Below the pieces are notes generated by a model that had not been told where the DNA came from, did not search any database, and was given only the letters and a program-made list of their open reading frames with translations. From FCB group bacterium (GTDB lineage Bacteria; Fidelibacterota; Marinisomatia; SCGC-AAA003-L08; JACNLC01): 42,085 bases of DNA. Below are positions 15,399 through 24,659 of this stretch, one piece after another (positions within the stretch are counted from its first letter, which is position 1; each line of letters opens with the position of its first letter). The stretch lies in assembly GCA_013152375.1 (NCBI GenBank), contig JAADGM010000045.1:1-42085 (forward strand), given 5' to 3'. The position numbers were made by a program, and so were the translations under genes.

Positions 15399-18350
15399 AT
15401 GAAACGAATAACAGCCATCTTTTTCATATTGGCGGCAGTCTGGACGCAGACGGCACCTGAATTAGGCTTACGGGACAGAACTCCCCGGGTGTATGCTATA
15501 ACCAACGCAAGAGTGATCCCCGAGCCGGGCGTTGTCTGGGAAGCGGGCACTATCGTCATCCGCGACGGCAGAATTGAAAATGCCGGTGAGAATATCAGCA
15601 TTCCCGAAGATGCCCGGGTGCTGGACGGGACCGGGAAAACCGTTTATGCCGGTTTTATTGATTTGGATGTGGAAACGGAAATTCCGGAGAGAGAAGTTGA
15701 ATCCGTCAGCCGCAACTGGAATCCCGGGGTCCATCCCGAGTATGTTTCAGGTGATACACCCTTCGACAAAAAAACACTCAAAGCTTTGCGCGAGCTGGGT
15801 TTTACGACGGCCCTGTCAGTCCCGAACAAAGGTATATTCAGGGGCAGTTCACGGCTGCTCAACCTCGCTGACAGTGCGCCGGAAAATGCACTGGATGCTG
15901 AAGCCGTCCAGTGGGTCACCTTTGAATATGGTCACGATGACAAGGGCTATCCGGGGTCTCTGCTGGGATCGATCGCCCTGTTCCGGCAGACCCTGTACGA
16001 CGCAGACTGGTACACCAATGCCCGTTCAATTTTCGAGCAGTATCCGGAAAATAACCGCAGACCCGAAATTGATGATGCTCTTGAAATTCTGGCGGACCAT
16101 CTGAGCTGGGGTTTCCCCTTTTGTTTCAACACCACCAATGAGACCGATGAGCTCGAGATGATCAAACTCGCCAGGGAATTCAGTCTGAACCTGTGGCTGA
16201 GAGGATCCGGCTATGAGTATCAACGCGCCGGCGAAATTGAGGCGGCAAATTTCTTCCTCATCCTGCCATTGAATTTTCCGGAAGCACCTCTTGTTGACAC
16301 CCCCGAGCAGGCCCTGGAAGTTTCCCTGGCCGATCTGCGCCATTGGGATCTGGCACCTGAAAATCCCCGTATTCTGCAGGAGCACAATATCCGGTTTGCC
16401 CTCACCAGCAGTGTCCTGAAGGAGCGCAAGGATTTCCGGGAAAATCTCATCAAAGCCGTGGAACTGGGACTCACGAAAGAAAATGCCCTGGCCGCCCTGA
16501 CAACGACACCGGCCAGGGAGCTCAACGTAGATCAGCTATTGGGAAGCATAAAAAAAGGCAAACTGGCAAATCTGGTGGTCTGCAGCGGCGATTACTTTGA
16601 TCGCGACAGCGAGATCCTTTCCCTCTGGATCGAGGGCCGGGAGTTGAAAATAAATGAAATGCCCGAAGCGGATATCCGCGGTGACTGGACCGCGATACTC
16701 AAGGACAGCACTCGCTATACGATCAGATTCAAGGGAAAAATTTCTACACCCCGGGGCAGCATTTTAAAGGATACCCTGTCCGTTGATCTCGAAGGAGTTT
16801 CTTATCAGCAGGATCGTCTTGCCTTTCGTTTTGAGGGCTCCTCATTTGCCTTGCCCGAAGGTTACTACCGCTTCAGCGGCACAGTCTCTGATAATGTGAT
16901 CGCCGGAACCCTGACGGATCCGTCCGGAATTGGTTGGCCTGTCTCATTAAATTTTGTAAAAAATGATGAGGAGCAGGAGCAGGATACAGAGGAACCCGTT
17001 ACGCAGAGCGAGCTGACAGTACGTTACCCTGAGGGTGCCTATGGTCTGACGGAACTTCCCGAACAGTTCGATGCTCTGCTCATCCGCAACGGTACGCTGT
17101 GGACCTGCGAGCCGGACGGCATCCTTGAAAATACGGATATGCTGATCGAGGGGGGAAAGATCAAAAAGATCGGTCGAAATCTCCGTGCTCCCAGGGGGGC
17201 AAAGGTAATCGATGCCGCAGGGAAACAGATCACACCGGGACTCATAGACTGTCATGCACATTTGGCGGAACGGTCCGTGAATGAAGGGTCGGTGGCAATT
17301 TCGAGCGAGGTGCGCATCAAAGATGTGCTGAATCCGGATGATATCAACATTTACCGTCAGCTTGCCGGTGGGACCACCGTCAGCCATACACTGCATGGCT
17401 CCGCCAATCCTATTGGCGGACAGGATGGTGTGATCAAGCTGCGCTGGGGGTCGTCTGCGGAAGGGCTTTTCATGCAGGAAGCGCCACCGGGCATTAAATT
17501 CGCCCTGGGTGAGAATGTCAAACAGTCCAACTGGGGAGATGATTTTACAACGCGCTACCCACAGACCCGCATGGGAGTCGATCAAATCATCCGCGATGCT
17601 TTCAACGCCGCTCTGGAATATGAACAAAAATGGGATCGTTACGTCGCCCTGGGCAGCACTGCCCGTAAAAAGACCATTCCGCCCCGGAAGGACCTGGAGC
17701 TTCAGGCTCTGGTAGAGGTTCTGCGAGGCAAAAGAATGGTGCACTGTCACGCCTATCGCCAGGATGAAATGCTGAACCTCATCCGGATTGCCGACGAATA
17801 CGGGATTCAACTGGCGACCTTTGATCACGGACTGGAAGCCTATAAACTGGCGGACGCCATCGCCGGGCACGGGATGGGGGTAACTACTTTTTCCGATTGG
17901 TGGGCTTATAAATTTGAGGTGTATGATGCCATTCCCTATAACGGAAACCTCCTGCATGACGCCGGGGTTGTTGTCTCTTTCAATTCGGACGACGGTGAAC
18001 TGGGTAGGCGGCTCAATTACGAGGCCGGTAAAGCGCTTAAATACGGTGACATCTCCCCGGAAGAGGCCCTGAAATTTGTCACGCTGAATCCTGCAAAACA
18101 GCTTAAAATCGATTCCTGGGTAGGTAGTCTGAAACCGGGCAAGGATGCTGATTTTGTGATCTGGAGCGGAGACCCGCTCTCCGCCTCCACCCGCTGTGAA
18201 CAGACCTGGATTGACGGTAAAAAATATTTTGACATTGAAGAAGATCTGGTTTTACATGAGCGTGATGTCGCCGAGCACAACATCCTCGTGCAGAAAGTGC
18301 TGGCGCAGGAGCAACAGGGTAGAAACAGGGAAGAAGGAGGTTCCAGATGA
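15399..18350 (+). CDS. Secreted tandem-domain amidohydrolase family protein
   Basis: This 983-residue protein has a Sec signal peptide (MKRITAIFFILAAVWTQTAP) and two amidohydrolase-like halves. The C-terminal half keeps metal-ligand candidates: CHAH (His619, His621), VHCHA (His782), TFDHG (His810) and NSDDGE (Asp864). It also keeps the composite beta-sandwich ends (VIDAAGKQITPGLIDCHAH; GSLKPGKDADFVIWSGDP). The N-terminal half has the same frame (VLDGTGKTVYAGFIDLD; GSIKKGKLANLVVCSGD) but Leu-Asp-Val replaces the HxH, so it is probably not catalytic. Between them is a beta-rich insert (about 420-540). Imidazolonepropionase- or dihydroorotase-like and peptide-hydrolysing enzymes share this fold; the substrate is unknown. 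The ATG follows GAGGAAATA. It overlaps the next gene by 4 bases. Confidence 0.88.
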   Translation: MKRITAIFFILAAVWTQTAPELGLRDRTPRVYAITNARVIPEPGVVWEAGTIVIRDGRIENAGENISIPEDARVLDGTGKTVYAGFIDLDVETEIPEREVESVSRNWNPGVHPEYVSGDTPFDKKTLKALRELGFTTALSVPNKGIFRGSSRLLNLADSAPENALDAEAVQWVTFEYGHDDKGYPGSLLGSIALFRQTLYDADWYTNARSIFEQYPENNRRPEIDDALEILADHLSWGFPFCFNTTNETDELEMIKLAREFSLNLWLRGSGYEYQRAGEIEAANFFLILPLNFPEAPLVDTPEQALEVSLADLRHWDLAPENPRILQEHNIRFALTSSVLKERKDFRENLIKAVELGLTKENALAALTTTPARELNVDQLLGSIKKGKLANLVVCSGDYFDRDSEILSLWIEGRELKINEMPEADIRGDWTAILKDSTRYTIRFKGKISTPRGSILKDTLSVDLEGVSYQQDRLAFRFEGSSFALPEGYYRFSGTVSDNVIAGTLTDPSGIGWPVSLNFVKNDEEQEQDTEEPVTQSELTVRYPEGAYGLTELPEQFDALLIRNGTLWTCEPDGILENTDMLIEGGKIKKIGRNLRAPRGAKVIDAAGKQITPGLIDCHAHLAERSVNEGSVAISSEVRIKDVLNPDDINIYRQLAGGTTVSHTLHGSANPIGGQDGVIKLRWGSSAEGLFMQEAPPGIKFALGENVKQSNWGDDFTTRYPQTRMGVDQIIRDAFNAALEYEQKWDRYVALGSTARKKTIPPRKDLELQALVEVLRGKRMVHCHAYRQDEMLNLIRIADEYGIQLATFDHGLEAYKLADAIAGHGMGVTTFSDWWAYKFEVYDAIPYNGNLLHDAGVVVSFNSDDGELGRRLNYEAGKALKYGDISPEEALKFVTLNPAKQLKIDSWVGSLKPGKDADFVIWSGDPLSASTRCEQTWIDGKKYFDIEEDLVLHERDVAEHNILVQKVLAQEQQGRNREEGGSR

Positions 18351-19645
18351 AAAAATTGATCTGCTGTCTGTTTTATTCCGCACTGCTGGCCTCCGGACAA
18401 ATTCCCGGGGCAGACCCGGGACATCCGATCCTACTGAAAGGCGGCATCCTCCACACCGTGTCCCAGGGCACTTTTACCGGAGATCTGTTGTTTGAAAACG
18501 GCAAAATAACGGCCATCGCTCCTGAAATACGGACCACCGGCGGCTATGAAGTGCAGGATGTTTCCGACCGTCATATTTATCCTGGACTTATCTCGGCCGG
18601 GAGTACCATCGGGCTGGTGGAGATCGGTGCGGTGAGGGCTACCAGGGATGCCAATGAAGTGGGGCAGATCAAGGCCAGCGTTCACACCGAGCGGGCCTAC
18701 AACCCCGATTCCGAAGAGATCCCGGTGACGCGCTCAAACGGTGTCCTGCTGGTTCAGGTCATCCCGCAGGGTGGACTGGTGTCCGGAACCTCTGCCGTGA
18801 TGATGATGGACGGCTGGTCCCCGGAGGACTGTACTTTACGGTCCGATGTGGGTGTTCATGTGAATTGGCCGGCCATGCGGATCAATAAGGCCTGGTGGGA
18901 GAAGCGAACACCCGAAGAGCAGCAGAAAGCAACCAACAAAAATCTGCAAAAGCTGGAGGACTTGCTTAAAGATGTCCGGGCCTATGCCGCCGCCAAAGCT
19001 GCCGGTACCCAAAAAGGCACGGATGCAAATCTTGAGGCCATGCTGCCCGTTTTGAGCAAGGAGATCCCGGTTTACGTTCATGCAAACCGGCTGGCACAGA
19101 TCGAAGCTGCCGTGAACTGGAGCCTGAAAGAGGATCTGCGCATGGTACTGGTGGGCGGCGGTGACAGCTGGCGGGTAACGGACTTGCTGAAGGCGAACAA
19201 TATCCCGGTGATCTGTCAGAATCCCCTTTCAATGCCCTTGCGGCGCTGGGGTAAATACGATGAGAAATTTACCTTGCCCGCAAAATTATCTGCCGCCGGA
19301 GTGTCCTTCTGTATAACAACGTCCAATACCTATTCCAACCAGCGGAATCTCCCCTATGAGGCTTCGATGGCCGCTGCCTTCGGATTGTCACGGGATGAAG
19401 CTCTGAGAGCCATCACCCTTTCCACAGCGGAAATTCTCGATATCGCCAACCGAGCGGGCAGCCTGGAAGTCGGAAAAGATGCCACCCTCTTTATTGCGGA
19501 TGGAGATATACTCGAGATTCCGACCCGGGTGACGCAAGCTTTTATACAGGGCCGCCCGGTTGACCTGGAAGATAAACAAAAAAAATTGCGGGATAAGTAC
19601 ACAGAAAAATACAGACGCCTGGGAATTTACGGATCCGGAAAATAA
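18347..19645 (+). CDS. Secreted amidohydrolase-like protein lacking HxH, partner of upstream gene
   Basis: This 432-residue protein has a signal peptide (MKKLICCLFYSALLASGQIPG). It shows the composite-domain outline of amidohydrolases (LLKGGILHTVSQGTFTGDLL; GSLEVGKDATLFIADGDIL; a helix 'SRDEALRAITLSTAEIL'). The segment expected to hold HxH reads HIYPGLISAGSTIGL, with no HxH. A single VYVHANR and a CITTSNTYSNQR segment stand where other ligands would be. It is probably a non-catalytic partner, or uses an altered site. The start overlaps the upstream stop (ATGA) and is preceded by GAAGGAGG, which strongly suggests coupled expression and perhaps a heteromer with the upstream protein. Confidence 0.85.
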   Translation: MKKLICCLFYSALLASGQIPGADPGHPILLKGGILHTVSQGTFTGDLLFENGKITAIAPEIRTTGGYEVQDVSDRHIYPGLISAGSTIGLVEIGAVRATRDANEVGQIKASVHTERAYNPDSEEIPVTRSNGVLLVQVIPQGGLVSGTSAVMMMDGWSPEDCTLRSDVGVHVNWPAMRINKAWWEKRTPEEQQKATNKNLQKLEDLLKDVRAYAAAKAAGTQKGTDANLEAMLPVLSKEIPVYVHANRLAQIEAAVNWSLKEDLRMVLVGGGDSWRVTDLLKANNIPVICQNPLSMPLRRWGKYDEKFTLPAKLSAAGVSFCITTSNTYSNQRNLPYEASMAAAFGLSRDEALRAITLSTAEILDIANRAGSLEVGKDATLFIADGDILEIPTRVTQAFIQGRPVDLEDKQKKLRDKYTEKYRRLGIYGSGK

Positions 19646-19943
19646 GAAGCTGCAAAACCGCCCCGGGAGTCTTGCAGCGTCCCACCCAGTCAACCCCTTC
19701 CGTACGACAGAAGATGCCGTTATCCATAATGATGCAATCAGGGATTAAGAGCCCTTACGATTACACATAAGCGAAATGTCATACTAAGTGACATTGAGTT
19801 TATTCAGATAATATTGTCCTAAAGAGTGTGCGGGTGTGATAAATTTCGGGGCTGGCAGAAGCATTTTTTTTTACGTTTCATTATTCGTAACTCTGTTAAG
19901 AGTTGATAAATAAATTTGGATTTATTAATTGAAGGAAAGATTT
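19646..19943 (+). other. Leader region of the pyruvate:ferredoxin oxidoreductase gene
   Basis: This roughly 300-base gap contains no gene. It holds one clear inverted repeat (listed separately), a GATAAT/TAATAT-rich stretch at 19807-19815 that could be a -10 element, a poly-T run near 19865, and the ribosome site GAAGGAAAG just before the ATG at 19944. No hairpin terminator for the amidohydrolase pair was recognised. Confidence 0.4.
19775..19795. promoter_or_regulatory. Inverted repeat, possible operator upstream of PFOR
   Basis: AATGTCA and TGACATT are perfect 7-base complementary arms separated by 7 bases. The repeat lies 149 bases before the PFOR start codon. The right arm contains GTGACA, which resembles a -35 hexamer, with TAATAT 15 bases on. 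This geometry (21 bp overall) suits a dimeric repressor or activator site. The regulator is unknown; it does not match the Rex or FNR consensus well. Confidence 0.4.
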
Positions 19944-22900
19944 ATGCCTGAAAAAAGGAAAATGGTCACCATCGACGGTAACGAAGCCGCGGCGTATGTG
20001 GCCCATAAAACCAATGAAGTTTGCGCGATTTATCCCATAACACCCTCTTCGAACATGGGGGAATGGGCGGATGCCTGGTCAACCCAGGGCAGAAAAAATA
20101 TTTGGGGGACCATCCCCTCGGTCATCGAGATGCAGAGCGAGGGCGGTGCCTCCGGCGCGGTTCACGGTGCCCTTCAGACCGGTGCCCTCACGACAACCTT
20201 CACGGCGAGTCAGGGTCTGCTGCTGATGATCCCGAATATGTACAAAATTGCCGGAGAACTCACCTCCACTGTGTTTCATGTTTCCGCCAGGACCATTGCC
20301 ACACATGCTCTTTCAATTTTCGGAGATCATTCGGATGTCATGGCCACGCGTCAAACCGGATTTGCCATGCTGGCTGCGGCCAGCGTTCAGGAAGTCATGG
20401 ATTTTGCCCTGATTGCCCAGGCGGCTACGCTGAAGTCACGACTGCCCTTTATCCACTTTTTTGACGGGTTCCGGACTTCACACGAAGTGATGAAGATTGA
20501 ACAGCTTAGCGAAGCAGACATCCGCAGCATGATCGATGATGACCTGGTGATTGCCCACCGTAACCGGGCATTGACTCCTAACGAACCGGTACTCCGGGGT
20601 ACCGCTCAGAATCCCGATGTATTTTTCCAGGCCCGGGAGACGGTGAATCCGTATTACAGCGCTACGCCTGACATTGTACAGGAGACCATGGACGAGTTTG
20701 GCAGGCTTACGGGACGGCAGTATCATTTATTTGACTACGTCGGTTCCCCAACCGCAGAACGGGTCATCGTATTAATGGCTTCGGGTTGTGAAGCCGTTCA
20801 CAATACGGTGGAATATCTCAATCAATTCGGTGAAAACGTGGGTGTTTTGAAAGTGCGCCTTTATCGTCCCTTCTCCATGACTCACCTTCTGGCAGCGTTC
20901 CCCAAAACGGTGAAAACTATTGCCGTGCTGGACCGCACCAAAGAGCCCGGTGCTCCGGGCGAACCGCTCTACCAGGATATCACGACAGCTCTGTCGGAGG
21001 CCCGGGGAAAGGCAGATTTTCCCTTCGAGGATATGCCCATGATCGTCGGGGGCAGATACGGACTTTCATCCAAAGAATTCACGCCGGCCATGATCAAGGG
21101 AATTTACGATGAGCTGAAAAGTGAGTCTCCTAAAAACCATTTCACCATCGGAATTAAGGATGATGTGACGCATACCAGTCTGACTTATGACCCGGCGTTC
21201 ACCCTGGCGGATGATAAGGTCTTCAGGGGCATTTTCTTCGGACTTGGTTCTGACGGGACGGTAGGCGCCAATAAAAACTCCATCAAGATTATCGGTGAAG
21301 GTACGGAGAATTATGCCCAGGGCTATTTTGTCTATGATTCCAAAAAATCCGGTAGTACGACCATCTCCCATTTACGCTTCGGAGAAGACCCCATAAAATC
21401 TCCCTATTTGATCGATCGGGCAAATTTTGTGGCTTGTCACCAATTTGAATTGCTGAATACTTTCGATATTTTAAAATATGCCATTCCGGGTTCCACTTTT
21501 CTTTTAAATACACCTTACGCCAAGGATGATATCTGGTCAAAGCTGCCCCGGAACGTCCAGAAACAGATTGTTGAGAAAAAGCTGAAGTTTTACGCCATCA
21601 ACGCCATCGAAGTAGCCCGCAAAACCGGTATGGGAGTGCGCATCAACACCATCATGCAGACCTGTTTCTTTGCCCTCTCCGGAATTCTGCCGAAGGATGA
21701 ATCCATCCGCATGATCAAAAAATACATCGAAAAGACTTACGGCAAAAAAGGCGATCTCGTAGTACAGAAAAACTATGATGCCGTGGACCAGTCCCTGGCG
21801 CATCTTTTTGAAGTGGATGTGCCCGATCTGGTGACGGGTGTGGATGTCAAATTTGGCGTGGTCCCGGACATGGCTCCCGAATTCGTGAAAAACGTGACGG
21901 CACAGATCATAGCCGGACTGGGAGACGACCTGCCGGTGAGTTCTCTCCCCAATGACGGAACGTTTCCCACCGCCACGACCCAGTGGGAAAAACGTAACAT
22001 TTCTTCGGAGATACCCGTCTGGAATCCCGACATCTGCATTCAGTGCAATAAATGTGCTTTTGCCTGTCCCCACGCCGTTATTCGAATGAAAGTGTACGAT
22101 GGCGTGCTGCTGGACCAGGCCCCTGAAACCTTCAAATCCACAAGGGCCCGGGGCAAAGAATGGAGCCCTGAAGACGTATATACCCTGCAGGTTGCCCCTG
22201 AGGATTGCACAGGCTGCGCCATCTGTGTGGATGTCTGTCCGGTGAAAGATAAATCCAATGTCAGTCTGAAAGCCATCAACATGCGGGAGCAAATTCCCCT
22301 GCGGGAGACGGAAAGAGCCAATTGGAACTATTTTCTGGAAATTCCCGAAGTCAACAGGGACAAAGTTGCGCATAATACTGTCAAAGGTTCTCAGCTCCTG
22401 CGTCCGCTCTTTGAGTTTTCCGGCGCCTGTGCGGGCTGCGGTGAAACCCCCTATGTCAAGCTGGCCACACAGTTATTCGGTGACCGCATGATCGTTGCGA
22501 ATGCTACCGGCTGCTCCTCAATTTATGGCGGTAATCTCCCCACGACCCCCTGGGCAAAAGATGAAACCGGACGGGGACCGGCCTGGTCAAATTCCCTGTT
22601 TGAGGACAATGCGGAATTCGGACTCGGTTTTCGTCTGACCATCGATAAACACACTGAATACGCCCGTGAGCTGCTCACACGCCTGAAAGGTGACCTCGAT
22701 CCGGAACTTGTGGAGAAAATCCTCGGAGCAGATCAATCCGATGAGCCTGGTGTTTTTGAACAGCGCCAGCGAGTGGAAAAATTAAATGAACTGCTGGCCG
22801 GGATGACCTCTTCCGCTGCCAAGCAGCTGCTTTCAGTCTCAGAAAATCTGGTGAGAAAAAGCGTCTGGATCATGGGCGGTGACGGCTGGGCCTATGATAT

Positions 22901-23516
22901 CGGTTACGGCGGGCTGGACCATGTCCTGGCCTCGGGAAGAGATGTAAATGTTCTGGTTCTGGATACGGGTGTGTATTCCAACACCGGCGGGCAGGCATCC
23001 AAAGCGACACCTCTCGGTGCTGTTGCTAAATTTGCCGCATCCGGCAAGGAACTGAATAAAAAAGATCTCGGTATGATGGCCATGAGCTACGGCGGCGTCT
23101 ATGTGGCGCAGATCGCCATGGGTGCCAGTGACGCCCAGACGGTAAAGGCCTTCATCGAAGCTGAATCCTTCAATGGGCCCTCGCTCATTATCGCCTACAG
23201 CCACTGCATCGCCCATGGGTTCAATATGGAAAAAGGAATGGAGCAGCAGAAGGCGGCCGCCGAAAGCGGGAACTGGCTGCTCTACCGGTATGATCCCCGG
23301 CGCAGGGCAGAGCATAAGAACCCGCTGATTCTGGATTCGAAACGACCGAAAATTTCCGTGAAAGACTATGCCTACAACGAGACCCGCTTCAACATGCTGT
23401 CCAAATACATGCCGGACCGTGCCCGGGACCTCATGCAGAAGGCCGATAAGGCAACCCGGGAGAATTATGAGTACTATCAGAGTCTGGCTGCCATTAAATT
23501 TGATAAAGAAGAATAG
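19944..23516 (+). CDS. nifJ: Pyruvate:ferredoxin (flavodoxin) oxidoreductase, single-chain
   Basis: This 1190-residue homodimer-type enzyme oxidatively decarboxylates pyruvate to acetyl-CoA and reduces ferredoxin or flavodoxin in the cytoplasm. Domains in order: pyruvate-binding domain I with YPITPSSNMGE near residue 30; domain II; a gamma domain (GLGSDGTVGANKNSIKII, about 435); a 2x[4Fe-4S] ferredoxin domain with CIQCNKCAFACP (from Cys698) and CTGCAICVDVCP (from Cys755); and a TPP domain with the extra-cluster motif CAGCGE (from Cys829) and GGDGWAYDIG (about 977). All catalytic motifs are intact and length matches the family. I chose ATG 19944 with GGAAAG eight bases upstream; an in-frame TTG at 19929 overlaps that site. 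A flavoprotein gene follows 10 bases later. Confidence 0.97.
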   Translation: MPEKRKMVTIDGNEAAAYVAHKTNEVCAIYPITPSSNMGEWADAWSTQGRKNIWGTIPSVIEMQSEGGASGAVHGALQTGALTTTFTASQGLLLMIPNMYKIAGELTSTVFHVSARTIATHALSIFGDHSDVMATRQTGFAMLAAASVQEVMDFALIAQAATLKSRLPFIHFFDGFRTSHEVMKIEQLSEADIRSMIDDDLVIAHRNRALTPNEPVLRGTAQNPDVFFQARETVNPYYSATPDIVQETMDEFGRLTGRQYHLFDYVGSPTAERVIVLMASGCEAVHNTVEYLNQFGENVGVLKVRLYRPFSMTHLLAAFPKTVKTIAVLDRTKEPGAPGEPLYQDITTALSEARGKADFPFEDMPMIVGGRYGLSSKEFTPAMIKGIYDELKSESPKNHFTIGIKDDVTHTSLTYDPAFTLADDKVFRGIFFGLGSDGTVGANKNSIKIIGEGTENYAQGYFVYDSKKSGSTTISHLRFGEDPIKSPYLIDRANFVACHQFELLNTFDILKYAIPGSTFLLNTPYAKDDIWSKLPRNVQKQIVEKKLKFYAINAIEVARKTGMGVRINTIMQTCFFALSGILPKDESIRMIKKYIEKTYGKKGDLVVQKNYDAVDQSLAHLFEVDVPDLVTGVDVKFGVVPDMAPEFVKNVTAQIIAGLGDDLPVSSLPNDGTFPTATTQWEKRNISSEIPVWNPDICIQCNKCAFACPHAVIRMKVYDGVLLDQAPETFKSTRARGKEWSPEDVYTLQVAPEDCTGCAICVDVCPVKDKSNVSLKAINMREQIPLRETERANWNYFLEIPEVNRDKVAHNTVKGSQLLRPLFEFSGACAGCGETPYVKLATQLFGDRMIVANATGCSSIYGGNLPTTPWAKDETGRGPAWSNSLFEDNAEFGLGFRLTIDKHTEYARELLTRLKGDLDPELVEKILGADQSDEPGVFEQRQRVEKLNELLAGMTSSAAKQLLSVSENLVRKSVWIMGGDGWAYDIGYGGLDHVLASGRDVNVLVLDTGVYSNTGGQASKATPLGAVAKFAASGKELNKKDLGMMAMSYGGVYVAQIAMGASDAQTVKAFIEAESFNGPSLIIAYSHCIAHGFNMEKGMEQQKAAAESGNWLLYRYDPRRRAEHKNPLILDSKRPKISVKDYAYNETRFNMLSKYMPDRARDLMQKADKATRENYEYYQSLAAIKFDKEE

Positions 23517-23526
23517 GGATTGATCG

Positions 23527-24528
23527 ATGAACAGATTAAAAACAAAATACCTGGGGTTTGAACTTGACAGTCCGCTGGTGCCCTCGGCCTCTCCGCTGTC
23601 CAGAGATGTCGATACGGTAAAACGGCTCGAAGACGCCGGTGCGCCGGCCATTGTCATGTATTCTCTTTTTGAGGAAGAAATCCACCATGAGGATGCTGAA
23701 CTTGAGCATTATCTGACGAACGGCAGCCACAGTTATGCCGAGGCAATGTCCTATTTCCCGGAGCCTGTTGAGACGCTGGAAGGCGCCGAAAAATATATTA
23801 CCCAGATCCAGTTACTGAAAAAAGCAGTTGAGATTCCCGTTATCGCAAGTCTCAACGGCGTGTCGGTCAGCGGCTGGATGCAGTACGCCAAAAAGATTGA
23901 AGACGCCGGTGCGGACGCACTGGAACTGAACGTTTACTACATCCCCACCGATCAGAGCATGTCCGGGACCGATGTGAAGAATCTTTATGTGGAATGTCTG
24001 CAGGAAGTCAAAAAACACTGCCGGATTCCCGTCGCTATGAAGATCAGCCCTTACTTCAGCGCACTGCCGTCCTTTGCAAAACGTCTTCAGGATGAGGGAG
24101 CCGACGGTCTGGTGATGTTCAACCGCTTCTATCAGCCGGATATCGATCTTGAAAAGCTGGAAGTCTCAACGCGGATTAACCTCAGTACTTCCGATCACAT
24201 ACGCCTGCCGCTGCGCTGGATCGCAGTGCTGCGGGGACAGTTACAGCTTAGCCTGGGAGCCTCTTCCGGAGTGCACACTGCCAAGGATGTTCTCAAACTC
24301 ACCATGGCCGGCGCCGATGTGACCATGATGGCCACGGCACTCCTGCAGAATGGTCCGAAGCACCTGAAAAAAATACGAAAAAAACTCATCGAATGGATGG
24401 ATGAAAATGAATATGAGAGCCTGGAACAGATGCGGGGCAGTATGAGCATGCAGAATGTTTCCGACATGGGAGCTTTCATGCGGGGCAATTACATCAAAAT
24501 GCTCCGGGAGTTCAAGGTTCATGCATAG
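23527..24528 (+). CDS. Dihydroorotate dehydrogenase-like FMN protein paired with PFOR
   Basis: This 333-residue TIM-barrel flavoprotein is of the class 1 dihydroorotate dehydrogenase type. It has an N-terminal 'YLGFELDSPLVPSASPLS' strand, 'IPVIASLNGVS', 'DALELNVYYIP', 'IPVAMKISPYFS' (the FMN-binding Lys region) and a C-terminal 'GASSGVHTAKDVLKLTMAGADVTMMATALL' phosphate-binding end. Where PyrD has a catalytic Cys or Ser loop plus clear orotate-binding Asn motifs, this protein diverges, so pyrimidine synthesis is doubtful. Homologues commonly sit next to nifJ, and the 10-base gap here supports an operon, so a redox role linked to PFOR is the better guess. A strong terminator follows. Confidence 0.83.
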   Translation: MNRLKTKYLGFELDSPLVPSASPLSRDVDTVKRLEDAGAPAIVMYSLFEEEIHHEDAELEHYLTNGSHSYAEAMSYFPEPVETLEGAEKYITQIQLLKKAVEIPVIASLNGVSVSGWMQYAKKIEDAGADALELNVYYIPTDQSMSGTDVKNLYVECLQEVKKHCRIPVAMKISPYFSALPSFAKRLQDEGADGLVMFNRFYQPDIDLEKLEVSTRINLSTSDHIRLPLRWIAVLRGQLQLSLGASSGVHTAKDVLKLTMAGADVTMMATALLQNGPKHLKKIRKKLIEWMDENEYESLEQMRGSMSMQNVSDMGAFMRGNYIKMLREFKVHA

Positions 24529-24545
24529 ATGTTAGTTCACACAGC

Positions 24546-24575
24546 AAAAAAGTCCGGTGGTTGCCGGACTTTTTT
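24546..24575. terminator. Rho-independent terminator after PFOR operon
   Basis: The hairpin AAAAAAGTCCGG / CCGGACTTTTTT has 12-base perfectly complementary arms and a 6-base loop. Because A and T runs flank both sides, it could terminate in both directions. The minus-strand lipoprotein gene ends at 24660, so the hairpin may serve both converging transcripts. Confidence 0.93.
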
Positions 24576-24659
24576 GTTTTCGGGCAGCATAAAATATTTT
24601 GTGCAATGGGTGGGACCCGCCGGAAATAACGCCTTACTGATTTGATTCTCATTCCAACG

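Noticed and set aside
16947-17957. 336-codon frame antisense to the amidohydrolase
   Set aside because: A mirror of a strongly coding sense frame with clear motifs; the antisense product has no recognisable domain.
21537-22373. 278-codon frame antisense to PFOR
   Set aside because: It lies opposite the conserved Fe-S region of PFOR; His-rich composition is an artefact of the sense codons.
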